64,000 nucleotides of DNA from Nonomuraea spiralis (GTDB lineage: Bacteria; Actinomycetota; Actinomycetes; Streptosporangiales; Streptosporangiaceae), in assembly GCF_014648435.1 (NCBI RefSeq), contig NZ_BMRC01000026.1, forward strand, positions 62,001 to 126,000, in the 5' to 3' direction. Positions 50,929 through 59,394 of this stretch are shown here, piece after piece. The notes beneath the pieces are model-generated. The model was not told the origin of the DNA. It saw only the letters and a program-made list of their open reading frames with translations, and made no database searches. Position numbers and translations under genes: made by a program. Every line of letters starts with the position of its first letter. Within the stretch, counting starts at the first letter, position 1.

Positions 50929-51462
50929 TCACTGCAACTGGTCGAGCATCTCCGACAACGCGCTCTTGATCCGCAGTGCCTTCTTGACCTCGTCGGCCGT
51001 GACGTACGGATACTCGCCGTACTCGATGAAGCTCGGGCAGTGGTGTTCACGGACGAACCTGACGAAGGCGTCCGGGTTGGTCTTCCAGTCCTCGGGAAAG
51101 CCCTCAAGGTTCTCGAAGGCCGTGTTCACCCCCGCCCGGGTGAACAGGGCGATGGCGTCCTCGGTGTACTTGTCGAAGTCGGTGTCGAAGATCCCCTGGT
51201 ACATGAAGCGCGTGTCGTCGTCGAAGAGCACCCAGCGCAGGTAGTGCAGCTTCAGGGGCGCGAGCAGGTCCGGGTCGTCCTCCAGCGCCTTGGCCAGCGT
51301 GTGGCCGTAGCCGCGGATCGCGTCGGCCCGGCCGGGTTTGACCTTCGCGATGATCGTGAACCCGTAGCAGGCCGGGCTGCGCGGGTAGACGGGGCCGTAC
51401 TTGCCCTGTTCCAGGTGGCTGGTCTCCTTGGGGAAGACGGCCGCCTGCGGCTTGATCTCCAT
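50929..51462 (-). CDS. DyP-cassette protein of unknown function (dimeric alpha/beta-barrel-like)
   Basis: A 177-residue protein. The ATG at 51462 follows ACGGAGGGATCGGC, a strong ribosome site. The core FTIIAKVKPGRADAIRGYGHTLAKAL...HYLRWVLFDDDTRFMYQGIFDTDFDKYTEDAIALF has the strand-helix-strand order of dimeric alpha/beta-barrel proteins, the superfamily that includes DyP and chlorite dismutase. No haem ligand can be assigned with confidence. It is the first gene of the three-gene peroxidase cassette. Confidence 0.82.
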   Translation of the reverse strand: MEIKPQAAVFPKETSHLEQGKYGPVYPRSPACYGFTIIAKVKPGRADAIRGYGHTLAKALEDDPDLLAPLKLHYLRWVLFDDDTRFMYQGIFDTDFDKYTEDAIALFTRAGVNTAFENLEGFPEDWKTNPDAFVRFVREHHCPSFIEYGEYPYVTADEVKKALRIKSALSEMLDQLQ

Positions 51463-51589
51463 GCCGATCCCTCCGTGGCTCTGCTCCGGGGGAAAGGGGA
51501 AATCATCCTCTGTGTGACGATCCTCCCACGATGGAGCTTTGTGCGGCAAGTCGCCCGTCACAATCCGTAGATGAGATCTTGACGATGCG

Positions 51590-52264
51590 TTACCTTCCGG
51601 TGTCGCGGATGCCCGGTCCGGGTGTGCCGTCCAGGTAGGCGAGCACCGCGCGGACGCGGCGGTGGCCGGCGTCGTCCGGGGCCAGGCCGAGCTTGGCGAA
51701 GATGTTGCCGATGTGCTTGTGGACGGCGTTGTCGGAGATGCGCATCCGTTCGGCGATGGTGGCGTTGTCGTGGCCCTCCGCCATGAGCGCGAGCGACTCC
51801 CGTTCGCGGGCGGTGAGGGTGTCCAGGGGGTCGTCGGCGCGGCGGGCGAGCAGCTTGGCGACCACTTCGGGGTCCATGGCGGTGCCGCCGGCCGCGACGC
51901 GGCGCAGGGCGTCGACGAACTCGGCGACCCGGCCGATGCGGTCCTTGAGCAGGTAGCCGATGCCGCCGCGGCCGTCGGAGAGCAGCTCGCCGGCGTACTC
52001 GCGCTCGACGTACTGGGAGAGCACCAGGACCGGCAGCGCGCCGTGCTCGCGGCGGGCCCGCAGCGCGGCGTGGATCCCCTCGTCGCGGAACGTCGGCGGC
52101 AGCCGTACGTCGACGACGGCGATGTCGGGCCGATGCTCGGCGACGGCGAGGAGGAACGCCTCGCCGTCGCCGACCACCGCCGCGACGTCGCAGCCCTTCG
52201 CCGCCAGCAGCAACTTCAGGCCATTGGCCAGCAGGACGTTGTCCTCGGCGATCACGACCCGCAC
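51590..52264 (-). CDS. NarL/FixJ-family response regulator
   Basis: Response regulator of 224 residues: MRVVIAEDNVLLANGLKLLL, phospho-Asp in IAVVDVRLPPTF, Lys in YLLKDRIGR, and LuxR HTH LTARERESLALMAEGHDNATIAERMRISDNAVHKHIGN. It follows the kinase gene by 19 bases. It lies upstream of the DyP cassette on the same strand (127-base gap to its start), so the cassette is a possible target. Confidence 0.94.
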   Translation of the reverse strand: MRVVIAEDNVLLANGLKLLLAAKGCDVAAVVGDGEAFLLAVAEHRPDIAVVDVRLPPTFRDEGIHAALRARREHGALPVLVLSQYVEREYAGELLSDGRGGIGYLLKDRIGRVAEFVDALRRVAAGGTAMDPEVVAKLLARRADDPLDTLTARERESLALMAEGHDNATIAERMRISDNAVHKHIGNIFAKLGLAPDDAGHRRVRAVLAYLDGTPGPGIRDTGR

Positions 52265-52283
52265 GGGACCTCCTGGACGATCA

Positions 52284-53411
52284 TCATGCGCACGGCATCC
52301 GGACGGCGAGCGTGGTGGGCCCGCCCGGCGGGCTGTCGAGCCGGACGACGCCGTCGAGGGCGGCGACCCGGCGGCGTATCCCGGGGATCCCGGTGCCGCG
52401 CGTCTCGTCGGCGCCGCCCTTGCCGTCGTCGGTGACCTCGATGGTCAGTACGTCGCCGGCACGTTCGATCCGGAGGGCCGCCCGGGTGGCGGCGGCGTGC
52501 TTGGTCACGTTCGTCAGCGCCTCGGCGATCACGTAGTAGGCCACCGTCTCCACGGTTGCCGGGAGCGCGCCCAGCCCGGCGAGCTCGATGCGGACCGGCA
52601 CGCCCGACCGGGCGGCCAGCGTCGTCAGCGCGCCGTCGAGCCCGCGGTCGGCGAGGATCGGCGGGTAGATCGTCTGGAGCACCGTGCGCAGCTCGGCCAT
52701 CGCCTCCTCGGTCGTCTCGTGCGCCTGGTCGAGCAGCGCCGCGACCGTGTCCGGGTCGTCGGCGAGCGACTCGCGGGCCAGGCCCAGGTGCATGGCGATG
52801 GTCACCAGGCGTGCCTGCGTACCGTCGTGCAGATCGCGTTCGATCCGCCGGAGCTCCGCGCCATGGGCGTCGACCACGCCGACCCGGCTCCTGGTCAGTA
52901 CGTCGACCCGCTCGGTGAGCCGCTCGCGGGCCGACGGCGTGAGCACCGCCAGGCACAACCGCGCGTGGAGGCGAGCCGGCATCGGGAGCACCCACCAGGC
53001 CACCGCACCGAGGACGGCGATCTGGACGGAACCCCCGGCCAGCGCGGTCACCCAGTCGTCCACGGGGACGTCGAGGAACGAGAACAGCGTGGGACGCGCG
53101 TCGGAGGGAAACGCCCACCACAAGGTCATCGCCACCGCGGCGACCACGATGTTGCCCAGGCAGAGCAGGGCGGCCAGCCCGAGCGGGAACCCGACGGCGA
53201 CGTGCGCGAGCGCCCAGCCGAGATCCCGCCGCCCGCCCGGCCGCCCTTCGGCCGCGACGCCGAGCAGCCGACCGGCCCGCCGGCGGTGCCAGGCCGCCCA
53301 GCCCTGCGCGACCGGCGGCGCGAGCAGCACCGGCAACGCGAACGCCGTCACCACGGCGGTGGCCAGCGTGCCCAGCAGGTAGACCGAGCCGGAGAACGCA
53401 CGGTCACGCAT
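52284..53411 (-). CDS. Sensor histidine kinase, HisKA_3 type
   Basis: Membrane kinase of 375 residues. Two to four transmembrane helices in the first 160 residues include a sensor-like segment LAHVAVGFPLGLAALLCLGN. HisKA_3 motif: ELRRIERDLHDGTQARLVTIAMHLGL; HATPase: EALTNVTKHAA, DDGKGGADETRGTGIPGIRRRVAALDG. The ATG at 53411 follows GAGGAGGTACGT, a strong ribosome site. Divergent from the secreted S33 peptidase, sharing a 136-base promoter region. Confidence 0.94.
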   Translation of the reverse strand: MRDRAFSGSVYLLGTLATAVVTAFALPVLLAPPVAQGWAAWHRRRAGRLLGVAAEGRPGGRRDLGWALAHVAVGFPLGLAALLCLGNIVVAAVAMTLWWAFPSDARPTLFSFLDVPVDDWVTALAGGSVQIAVLGAVAWWVLPMPARLHARLCLAVLTPSARERLTERVDVLTRSRVGVVDAHGAELRRIERDLHDGTQARLVTIAMHLGLARESLADDPDTVAALLDQAHETTEEAMAELRTVLQTIYPPILADRGLDGALTTLAARSGVPVRIELAGLGALPATVETVAYYVIAEALTNVTKHAAATRAALRIERAGDVLTIEVTDDGKGGADETRGTGIPGIRRRVAALDGVVRLDSPPGGPTTLAVRMPCA

Positions 53412-53547
53412 ACGTACCTCCTCACGACGCCGTACGGGGTTCATTATCCGGTGCCGGTCCGGGCCGGAAACTACAGCGGGCTGTACCTGCGTGCCTGCGG
53501 CCGGCTGTATCGTGCCGGAGGTCCGGGGCGAAATAGCGTCCCCGACC

Positions 53548-55089
53548 ATGAAACCGACGTATGCCCGCGGACGCCTGGTCCCGGCCCTCGCCCTGATCGC
53601 CCTGTCCGTCGCCTTCGCACCCCCGGCCAGGGCGGACGGCGGCCCGCTTCCGGTCGGAGCGGGCGGCGACCCGTCCTCGTCGCTCGACTGGAAGCCCTGT
53701 TCCCAGGGTGCCGACGACGCCCTCGGCGGTGAGCTCGACCGGGCGGGCGCGCGGTGCGCGGAGCTCGCCGTCCCGCTCGATCACTCCAGGCCCGGCGGCC
53801 GTACGATCACGCTCGCGCTGTCCCGCCTCCCCGCCGCCGACCGCGCCCATCGCATCGGCACCATGGTGCTCAACAGCGGCGGCCCCGGCGAGAGCACGCT
53901 GGGCATGCCCCTGCGGACGCGCGCGGCGATGAAGGACGTCGCCACCCGTTACGACCTCATCGGCCTGGACCCGCGCTTCGTCGGACGCAGTACGCCGCTC
54001 GACTGCGGCTGGCCCGTCGGCCTGTGGGTCCGTTCGGCCGGGGCGACCCGCGCCCGGTTCGATCATCAGGTGGCGGTGCAGCGTGACCTGGCCGAGCGCT
54101 GCGCCCGGCGGCACGCCGACGTGCTGCCGTACGCCAACACGCGCGACACGGCCCGCGACATCGACCTCGTCCGCCGTGCCCTCGGGGAGCGCCGGATCTC
54201 CTTCCTCGGCTACTCCTACGGCGGCTACCTGGGCGCGGTCTACACCCAGATGTTCCCCGGCCGTACCGATCGGGTGGTGCTGGACAGCGCGGGCGACCCG
54301 GACAAGTGGGGCCCCAGGGCGACGCGGGGCACCGAGGACGAGGCGGAACGCGCGCTGCGCGGCTGGGCGGCCTGGGCCGCCGGACGTCACGGCACCCACG
54401 GCCTCGGCGCGACCACCGCCCGCGTGCTCGCCACCGTGGACTCGATCGTCGCCGCCGCGCAGGACCGCCCGCTGCGTGTCGGCCGGTTCGAGGTGGACGA
54501 CCAGGCGGTGCCGTACCTGCTCTCCGTCGGGTCCGGTGACGACCGTCCCGCGGCCCGCGCGGAGTTCGCGTCCACGGTCCGGACCCTGAACGAGGCCGCC
54601 CACGGCCGCCCGGCCGAGCCCGGCGCCGAACTCGCCGGATTCCTCGCGTTCGTCCTGACCAGCGCCGGCTCGCCGTTCGCCGGGCCGACCGCCGCGATCG
54701 TCTGCGGCGACCGCGCCGCGCCGCGCGACCCCGACACCTACTGGAACGACGTCCAGCGCAGCCGTGCGCGCCATCCGCTCTTCGGCCCCCTCAAGAACAA
54801 CATCTGGCCCTGCGCCTTCTGGCCGAACGAGCCGCGCGAGCCCCTCACGCACGTCGCCAACCCCACGCCCGCGCTGATCGTGTCCGCCACCGGCGACACC
54901 GCCACCACCTACGAGGGCGGCAAAGCCATGCACCGGGCGCTGACCGGCTCCCGCCTGCTCACCCTGCGCGGCGCCACCGCCCACGGGATCTACGGCGAAC
55001 ACGGCAACGCCTGCGTGGACGCCAAGGTCAACGCCTACCTGGCCACCGGCGCCCTCCCCACCGCCGACGCGACCTGCGTCAGTGATTGA
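53548..55089 (+). CDS. Secreted alpha/beta hydrolase, S33 tripeptidyl-aminopeptidase-like
   Basis: Exported serine hydrolase of 513 residues. The signal peptide (LVPALALIALSVAFAPPARA) ends near residue 28. It resembles Streptomyces Tap/SlpD: LDWKPC near the start, MVLNSGGPGESTLGMPLR, LIGLDPRFVGRSTPLDCG, nucleophile Ser223 in LGYSYGGYLG, and the His in GATAHGIYGEHGNACVDAKV with the C-terminal TAP-like domain. It cleaves short peptides from N-termini outside the cell. The ATG at 53548 gives a clean signal peptide. Confidence 0.92.
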   Translation: MKPTYARGRLVPALALIALSVAFAPPARADGGPLPVGAGGDPSSSLDWKPCSQGADDALGGELDRAGARCAELAVPLDHSRPGGRTITLALSRLPAADRAHRIGTMVLNSGGPGESTLGMPLRTRAAMKDVATRYDLIGLDPRFVGRSTPLDCGWPVGLWVRSAGATRARFDHQVAVQRDLAERCARRHADVLPYANTRDTARDIDLVRRALGERRISFLGYSYGGYLGAVYTQMFPGRTDRVVLDSAGDPDKWGPRATRGTEDEAERALRGWAAWAAGRHGTHGLGATTARVLATVDSIVAAAQDRPLRVGRFEVDDQAVPYLLSVGSGDDRPAARAEFASTVRTLNEAAHGRPAEPGAELAGFLAFVLTSAGSPFAGPTAAIVCGDRAAPRDPDTYWNDVQRSRARHPLFGPLKNNIWPCAFWPNEPREPLTHVANPTPALIVSATGDTATTYEGGKAMHRALTGSRLLTLRGATAHGIYGEHGNACVDAKVNAYLATGALPTADATCVSD

Positions 55090-55528
55090 CGCGGGACGGG
55101 TGAGGCGCCGCGAGGCCCGGCGCGGGCGAGCTGCCCGCCGCCCTTCGCCGCCCTTCGCCGCCCTTCGCTGTTCTGAAGACCGGCGGCGGCATCAGGCCCG
55201 TGATGGACCGGGTCCCGCGTCGCCCGGCCGCCCGCAGATCCTGCTCCAGGCCCCGGCTCAGCCTCCGCCCAGGCCCCGGCTCGGGACCTGCTCCAGGCTC
55301 GGCTGTTCGGGGGTGATCTGGTGGGTGGCCTGGTGAGTGGCCTGGCCGTGTTGACCCCGCTGGCTATGCCCGCCGTCCTGATCACCGCTCTTGCCCCCGA
55401 CAGCCTGCACCTGCGCCGCCTGCTGGACGCGGCCCACCCCGTCGAGTGATCGCCCGGCGAGCACCTCACCGACGAGCCCTTTTCCTGAAATATGCCGATA
55501 TGTCCTCTTTGGGTAGACTTCGCCGCTT
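55090..55528. other. Intergenic region with CCCTTCGCCG tandem repeat
   Basis: About 439 bases with no supportable gene. A weak hairpin (GCGGGC 55122-55127 with GCCCGC 55133-55138) may terminate the peptidase gene. Three head-to-tail copies of CCCTTCGCCG (the last ending CTG) fill 55141-55170. Near 55490-55515 an AT-richer stretch (CTTTTCCTGAAATATGCCGA) probably holds the promoter of the VanZ gene. Confidence 0.55.
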
Positions 55529-56674
55529 GTGGAGATCTACCTGACCCAGGCGAGAATCGCCCTGCTTCTCGCCCCGCTCGCCATCGCGCTGCTGTTGCTG
55601 CCCTTCGTCTCCCGCCAGTACGGCCGCTTCGGGCACATCGGACGCTGGTCGGGTTTCGTCACAGCGGCGCTGGTCCTGTACGCCTGCGGCGTGGTGGCCT
55701 TCACCCTCTTCCCGCTCCCCGAGGTGACACCGGACTTCTGTGCGACCAGGCAGAGCCTCGCCGCGCCGCGCTGGCAACCCCTGTCGAGCATCCAGGACGT
55801 GCTCAGGGAGAACGCGGGACGCGGCCTGCCCGCCGCGCTGTACAGCAGGTCGGTGCTGCAGATCGTGTTCAACGTCGCCCTGTTCGTACCGCTCGGCTTC
55901 TTCCTGCGCTACCGGCAGCGGCTGGGCGTGGCCCGAACCCTGACGATCTCCTTCGCCGGTTCCCTGGCGATCGAACTGACCCAGCTCACCGGCCTGTGGG
56001 GCCTCTACCCCTGCGCGTACAGGCTGTTCGACCTGGACGACCTGATCATCAACACGGCCGGCGCCGGACTCGGCTGGGCGCTGGCCGGCCCGGCCGCGCG
56101 GCTGCTGCCGGGACCATGGCCGAAGCCCCGCCAGGACCTCGCCCCGCCCACCGCCGCCCGGCTGGCGCTCGCCATGCTGCTCGACGGCGTGGTGTGGTTC
56201 TTCGCCTCGCCGGTGTTCGGGCTGCTGTTCGTCCAGGCCCACCGGCTCGTCACGGGTGGACCCATGCCGGACGACGCCCTCCTGAGGGACGTCTTGCCCG
56301 GCCTGTCGTACGCGATGACCGGGTTGGTCCTCTTCGTGCTCTTCCCGGCGGTGCGCGGGGACGGCGCCACACCGGGCCGCGCGGCCGTACATGTGGCGGT
56401 CTGTCACGCGGTGACCGGGCGGCCCGCGCCTGTGCTCGCGCGACTGATCCGCTCGGCGGCGCCGTACCTGGCCGTCGTCGTGGGTTCTGTCGTCGGCGGT
56501 GTCGTGCCCGTCCTCGCCCTCCTCCTCGTCCTGGAAGTGGAACGGCGTGGCGTCATAGCGCGCTGGACCGGGACGCGGCTCGTCACCCGGGCCGCCGCCC
56601 GCCGGGCGGAAGTCGTGGGGGAGTCGGCCGCCCACACTGTTCAACGAGTGGATCAACTGCCTCCGCGCCCCTGA
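55529..56674 (+). CDS. VanZ-RDD fusion membrane protein
   Basis: A 381-residue integral membrane protein from a GTG at 55529 (MEIYLTQARIALLLAPLAIAL). The N-terminal half is VanZ-like: FTLFPLPE, NVALFVPLGFFLRYRQR, IELTQLTGLW and RLFDLDDLIINTAGAGLGW. The C-terminal half matches the RDD pattern: ARLALAMLLDGVVWFFASPV, then GATPGRAAVHVAV. VanZ relatives affect teicoplanin susceptibility; RDD proteins are linked to transport or ion homeostasis. Its 3' end overlaps the convergent TetR gene by 22 bases. Confidence 0.88.
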   Translation: MEIYLTQARIALLLAPLAIALLLLPFVSRQYGRFGHIGRWSGFVTAALVLYACGVVAFTLFPLPEVTPDFCATRQSLAAPRWQPLSSIQDVLRENAGRGLPAALYSRSVLQIVFNVALFVPLGFFLRYRQRLGVARTLTISFAGSLAIELTQLTGLWGLYPCAYRLFDLDDLIINTAGAGLGWALAGPAARLLPGPWPKPRQDLAPPTAARLALAMLLDGVVWFFASPVFGLLFVQAHRLVTGGPMPDDALLRDVLPGLSYAMTGLVLFVLFPAVRGDGATPGRAAVHVAVCHAVTGRPAPVLARLIRSAAPYLAVVVGSVVGGVVPVLALLLVLEVERRGVIARWTGTRLVTRAAARRAEVVGESAAHTVQRVDQLPPRP

Positions 56675-57303
56675 TCCGAGCAGAGCTGCGCGTGCAGGGT
56701 CTGGAACGCCCATCGTTCCCAGCGCTCGCCCGGCCAGCCGCGCGTATGCACGAACAGCAGGTACAACTCGGGGCTGAGCAGGCCGTACAGCAGGTCGGCG
56801 GCCTCCTCGGCGGACACCTCGGCCCGTGCCCCGGGCTTGCCGACCAGGGCCTTGGCCGCGTCCTGCTGGACGACATAGCGGGGATCGACGTCCTGCGGCC
56901 ACAACGCGGCCACCTCGGGGTCGCTCGCGACCGCCGCCTCCAGGACCTTGCCGATCGGGGCGACGCGCTCCAGCACCGCGGTCGTGCCGGCGACGTAGGC
57001 GCGCAACATGTCCTGGGCGGTGCCGGCGGCCAGCGCCGTCGCGTACCAGGGCCGGTCCATCGTGGCGACCGGTTCGTCGTCGCCCGCGATCGTGACGTCG
57101 ACCAGTTCCTTGAGCAGGGCGCGTTTGTTGCCGAAGACGAAATAGATCGTCTGCACCGCGACCTCGGCCTTCTCGGCGACGTCCTGGAGGTTCGTCGCGC
57201 CGTATCCGTCCTGGACGAACAGCTCCAGCGCCGCCTGGAGGATGCGCCGCCGGGTCTCCTTCGCCTTCTGGGCCCGCTTGTTCGTCCGCTTGACATCGCT
57301 CAT
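56653..57303 (-). CDS. TetR/AcrR family regulator
   Basis: TetR repressor of 216 residues. A basic N-terminal arm (MSDVKRTNKRAQKAKETRRR) precedes the HTH (ILQAALELFVQDGYGATNLQDVAEKAEVAVQTIYFVFGNKRALL). It is divergent from the ABM/ABC-2 exporter operon. Two 17-bp dyads in the 60-bp gap are its probable operators, so the exporter is likely induced by its own substrate, as is common for TetR-controlled efflux. Confidence 0.94.
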   Translation of the reverse strand: MSDVKRTNKRAQKAKETRRRILQAALELFVQDGYGATNLQDVAEKAEVAVQTIYFVFGNKRALLKELVDVTIAGDDEPVATMDRPWYATALAAGTAQDMLRAYVAGTTAVLERVAPIGKVLEAAVASDPEVAALWPQDVDPRYVVQQDAAKALVGKPGARAEVSAEEAADLLYGLLSPELYLLFVHTRGWPGERWERWAFQTLHAQLCSDQGRGGS

Positions 57304-57305
57304 GG

Positions 57306-57348
57306 CTAGAGTTTATCTCTAGATTCAGTCGCTAGAAGTCAACTCTAG
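57306..57348. promoter_or_regulatory. Twin TetR operators of the exporter operon
   Basis: CTAGAG-TTTAT-CTCTAG (57306-57322) is a perfect 6-bp dyad. CTAGAA-GTCAA-CTCTAG (57332-57348) is the same dyad with one mismatch, 26 bases away and with the same 5-base spacer. Both lie between the TetR and ABM start codons, overlapping the core promoter. Confidence 0.8.
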
Positions 57349-57363
57349 AGAACGGATCCAGTC

Positions 57364-57654
57364 ATGACGGTCATCAGCGTCACCCGCTTCCACGCCGATC
57401 CCGCGGACGCCGAGCAGGTCCAGGCCCGGCACGCCGCCCTCGTCGCCGCCATCAGAGAAACCCGGTCCGGTCTCACCGAGGCCCGCCTCGGCCGGCTGGA
57501 CGACGAGACGTGGGTCGGCGTCTGGCGCTGGAACTCGGCCGACGACCTGCGGGCGGCCCGCCAGGCCGCGCCCGGCGCCCCCGCGGCCGTCGCGGCGTTC
57601 GAGGTCGCCCGCGACGTCACGGCCGAGGACATCGAGATCCTGGCCGAGCTCTGA
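57364..57654 (+). CDS. Antibiotic biosynthesis monooxygenase (ABM)-like protein
   Basis: A 96-residue dimeric alpha/beta-barrel protein: MTVISVTRFHADPADAEQVQ, AALVAAIRETRSGLTEARLG and DETWVGVWRWNSADDLRAAR are the ABM pattern. It begins 16 bases after the second TetR operator and leads the exporter operon. ABM proteins oxidise aromatic substrates or act as small binding proteins; here it may modify or sense the exporter substrate (inference). Confidence 0.85.
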   Translation: MTVISVTRFHADPADAEQVQARHAALVAAIRETRSGLTEARLGRLDDETWVGVWRWNSADDLRAARQAAPGAPAAVAAFEVARDVTAEDIEILAEL

Positions 57655-57722
57655 CGGCCTGCCTCGACCCGACCCCGGCCCCGGAACCGTGGGCCGGGGT
57701 CCCCCCGAACCGAGGAGACGAC

Positions 57723-58637
57723 ATGATCGAAATCGAAGCGCTGACCAAGGTGTACGGCACCGCCCGACCCCCGGCGGTCGACGAGGTGTCCCTGCACGTC
57801 CCCGCCGGCTCGGTCTTCGGCTTTCTGGGGCCCAACGGCGCCGGCAAGACCACGACCATCAAGATGCTGGCCGGACTGCTGACCCCCACCTCCGGCCGGG
57901 TCCGGCTGGGCGGCTTCGACGTGGCCAGGCAGCGATCGTCCGCGATGGCGCAGTTCGGCGCCGTGCTGGAAGGCTCCCGCAACGTCTACTGGAGCCTGTC
58001 GGCCTGGCAGAACCTGATGTACTTCGGCCGGCTCAAGGGCCTGCGCAAGGCCCGGGTCGCCGAGCGCGCCCAGGACCTGCTGACCGACCTGGGCCTGTGG
58101 GAACGGCGCCACGACAAGGTCGGCGGCTTCTCCCGGGGCATGCAGCAGAAGGTCGCGATCGCCGTCGCCCTGATCGCCGACCCGCCGATCGTCCTGCTGG
58201 ACGAGCCGACGCTCGGCCTGGACGTCGAGGCCACCCGTACCGTCAAGGACTGGATCACCGAGCTGGCCCGCGAGCTCGGCACCACCGTCCTGCTCACCAC
58301 GCACCAGCTCGACGTGGCCCAGGAGTTGTGCGACCGGGTGGCCGTCATGCGCGGCGGGCGGCTTGTGGCCGACCTGCCCACGCACGAGCTGCTGGCCCGC
58401 TTCCGCGAACGTGACAGGTACGAGATCCGCATCGAGGGCACACCCCCACCCGGCCTCGACGCCGTCACCCACGAAGGCGTCACCACGATCGACGTACGGG
58501 TGAACGATCCAGGCGAGGTGTACGACGTGGTCGAACGGCTGCGTGCCCAAGGCGTCGTCCTGGAGTCGCTGACGCAGGTGCAGCCCGACCTGGAGGACGT
58601 GTTCCTCGCCCTGGTGAGCGAGCCGTCCCATGCGTGA
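57723..58637 (+). CDS. ABC-2 transporter ATP-binding protein
   Basis: ATPase of 304 residues, DrrA-like. Walker A GPNGAGKTT, Q-loop region FGAVLEGSRNVYWSLSAWQN, signature FSRGMQQK, Walker B IVLLDEPTLGLD, and His in LLTTHQLD. A C-terminal domain follows (VNDPGEVYDVVERLRAQGVV). GAGGAGACGAC gives a strong ribosome site for the ATG. It is followed by two permease genes with ATGA-type overlaps, so it powers the exporter. Confidence 0.94.
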   Translation: MIEIEALTKVYGTARPPAVDEVSLHVPAGSVFGFLGPNGAGKTTTIKMLAGLLTPTSGRVRLGGFDVARQRSSAMAQFGAVLEGSRNVYWSLSAWQNLMYFGRLKGLRKARVAERAQDLLTDLGLWERRHDKVGGFSRGMQQKVAIAVALIADPPIVLLDEPTLGLDVEATRTVKDWITELARELGTTVLLTTHQLDVAQELCDRVAVMRGGRLVADLPTHELLARFRERDRYEIRIEGTPPPGLDAVTHEGVTTIDVRVNDPGEVYDVVERLRAQGVVLESLTQVQPDLEDVFLALVSEPSHA

Positions 58638-59394
58638 GGTCCTGCGGGCGGAGATCGGCAAGGGCCTGCGCGTCCAGCTCGCCCACCCGGTCGGCCACGT
58701 CATCACGCTGCTGATCAGCACCATGATGTACCTCGGCCTGCAGTTCGTCCTCGGCCAGGGCGAGCTGCGCCAGGACCTGCTGCCGCCGACCCTGGTCGCG
58801 ATCGGCGGCTACTGGTTCCTGCAGTACGCCGGCCTGGTGATGGTGGCCGACCTCGCCGAGGAGAAACGCGCCGGCACCTTCGCCCAGTCCCAGATGAGCC
58901 CGGCGCCGCCGTGGCTGCCCATGCTCGGCCGGCTGATCACCGCGTCGGTGTTCGGGCTGGGCGTCGCCGCCGTCGCGGCTCTCGTGCCGATGCTGGCGGC
59001 CCGGATCGCGATCCCCTTCCACTGGGCGGCACTCCTGCCCGCCACGCTTCTGCTGATCAACGTACTGGCCTTCACCCTCCTGATGGCCTCCCTCGCCCTG
59101 GTCAACCCGATGATCGGCGCCCTGCAGTCGTTGTTCACCTCGCTGGTGCTGCTGCTCAACGGCTCGTTCCTGCCGCTGGACCTGTATCCGGACTGGCTGG
59201 CCGCGGCGGCCAGAGTCCTGCCCACGACGCTGGGCATCGAGGCGCTCGCCGAGACGCTGTTCGAGGGCCGTGGCGTGGCCGAGGTCTGGACCGGCGGCTC
59301 GCTGCCCTGGCTGCTGGCCCACACCCTCGCCCTCGTCGCCGTCGCGGGCCTGCTGTTCGTACGCAACCACCGACGTGCCCTGGAGTCGTCATGA
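58630..59394 (+). CDS. ABC-2 type transporter permease 1
   Basis: Six-helix ABC-2 permease of 254 residues: VIGHVITLLISTMMYLGLQF-like N-terminus (VGHVITLLISTMMYLGLQFV), YWFLQYAGLVMVADLAEEKR, and LLLNGSFLPLDLYPDWLAAA, the typical re-entrant helix. It overlaps the ATPase gene by 8 bases and the second permease by 4 bases. Forms the membrane channel with permease 2. Confidence 0.92.
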   Translation: MREVLRAEIGKGLRVQLAHPVGHVITLLISTMMYLGLQFVLGQGELRQDLLPPTLVAIGGYWFLQYAGLVMVADLAEEKRAGTFAQSQMSPAPPWLPMLGRLITASVFGLGVAAVAALVPMLAARIAIPFHWAALLPATLLLINVLAFTLLMASLALVNPMIGALQSLFTSLVLLLNGSFLPLDLYPDWLAAAARVLPTTLGIEALAETLFEGRGVAEVWTGGSLPWLLAHTLALVAVAGLLFVRNHRRALESS

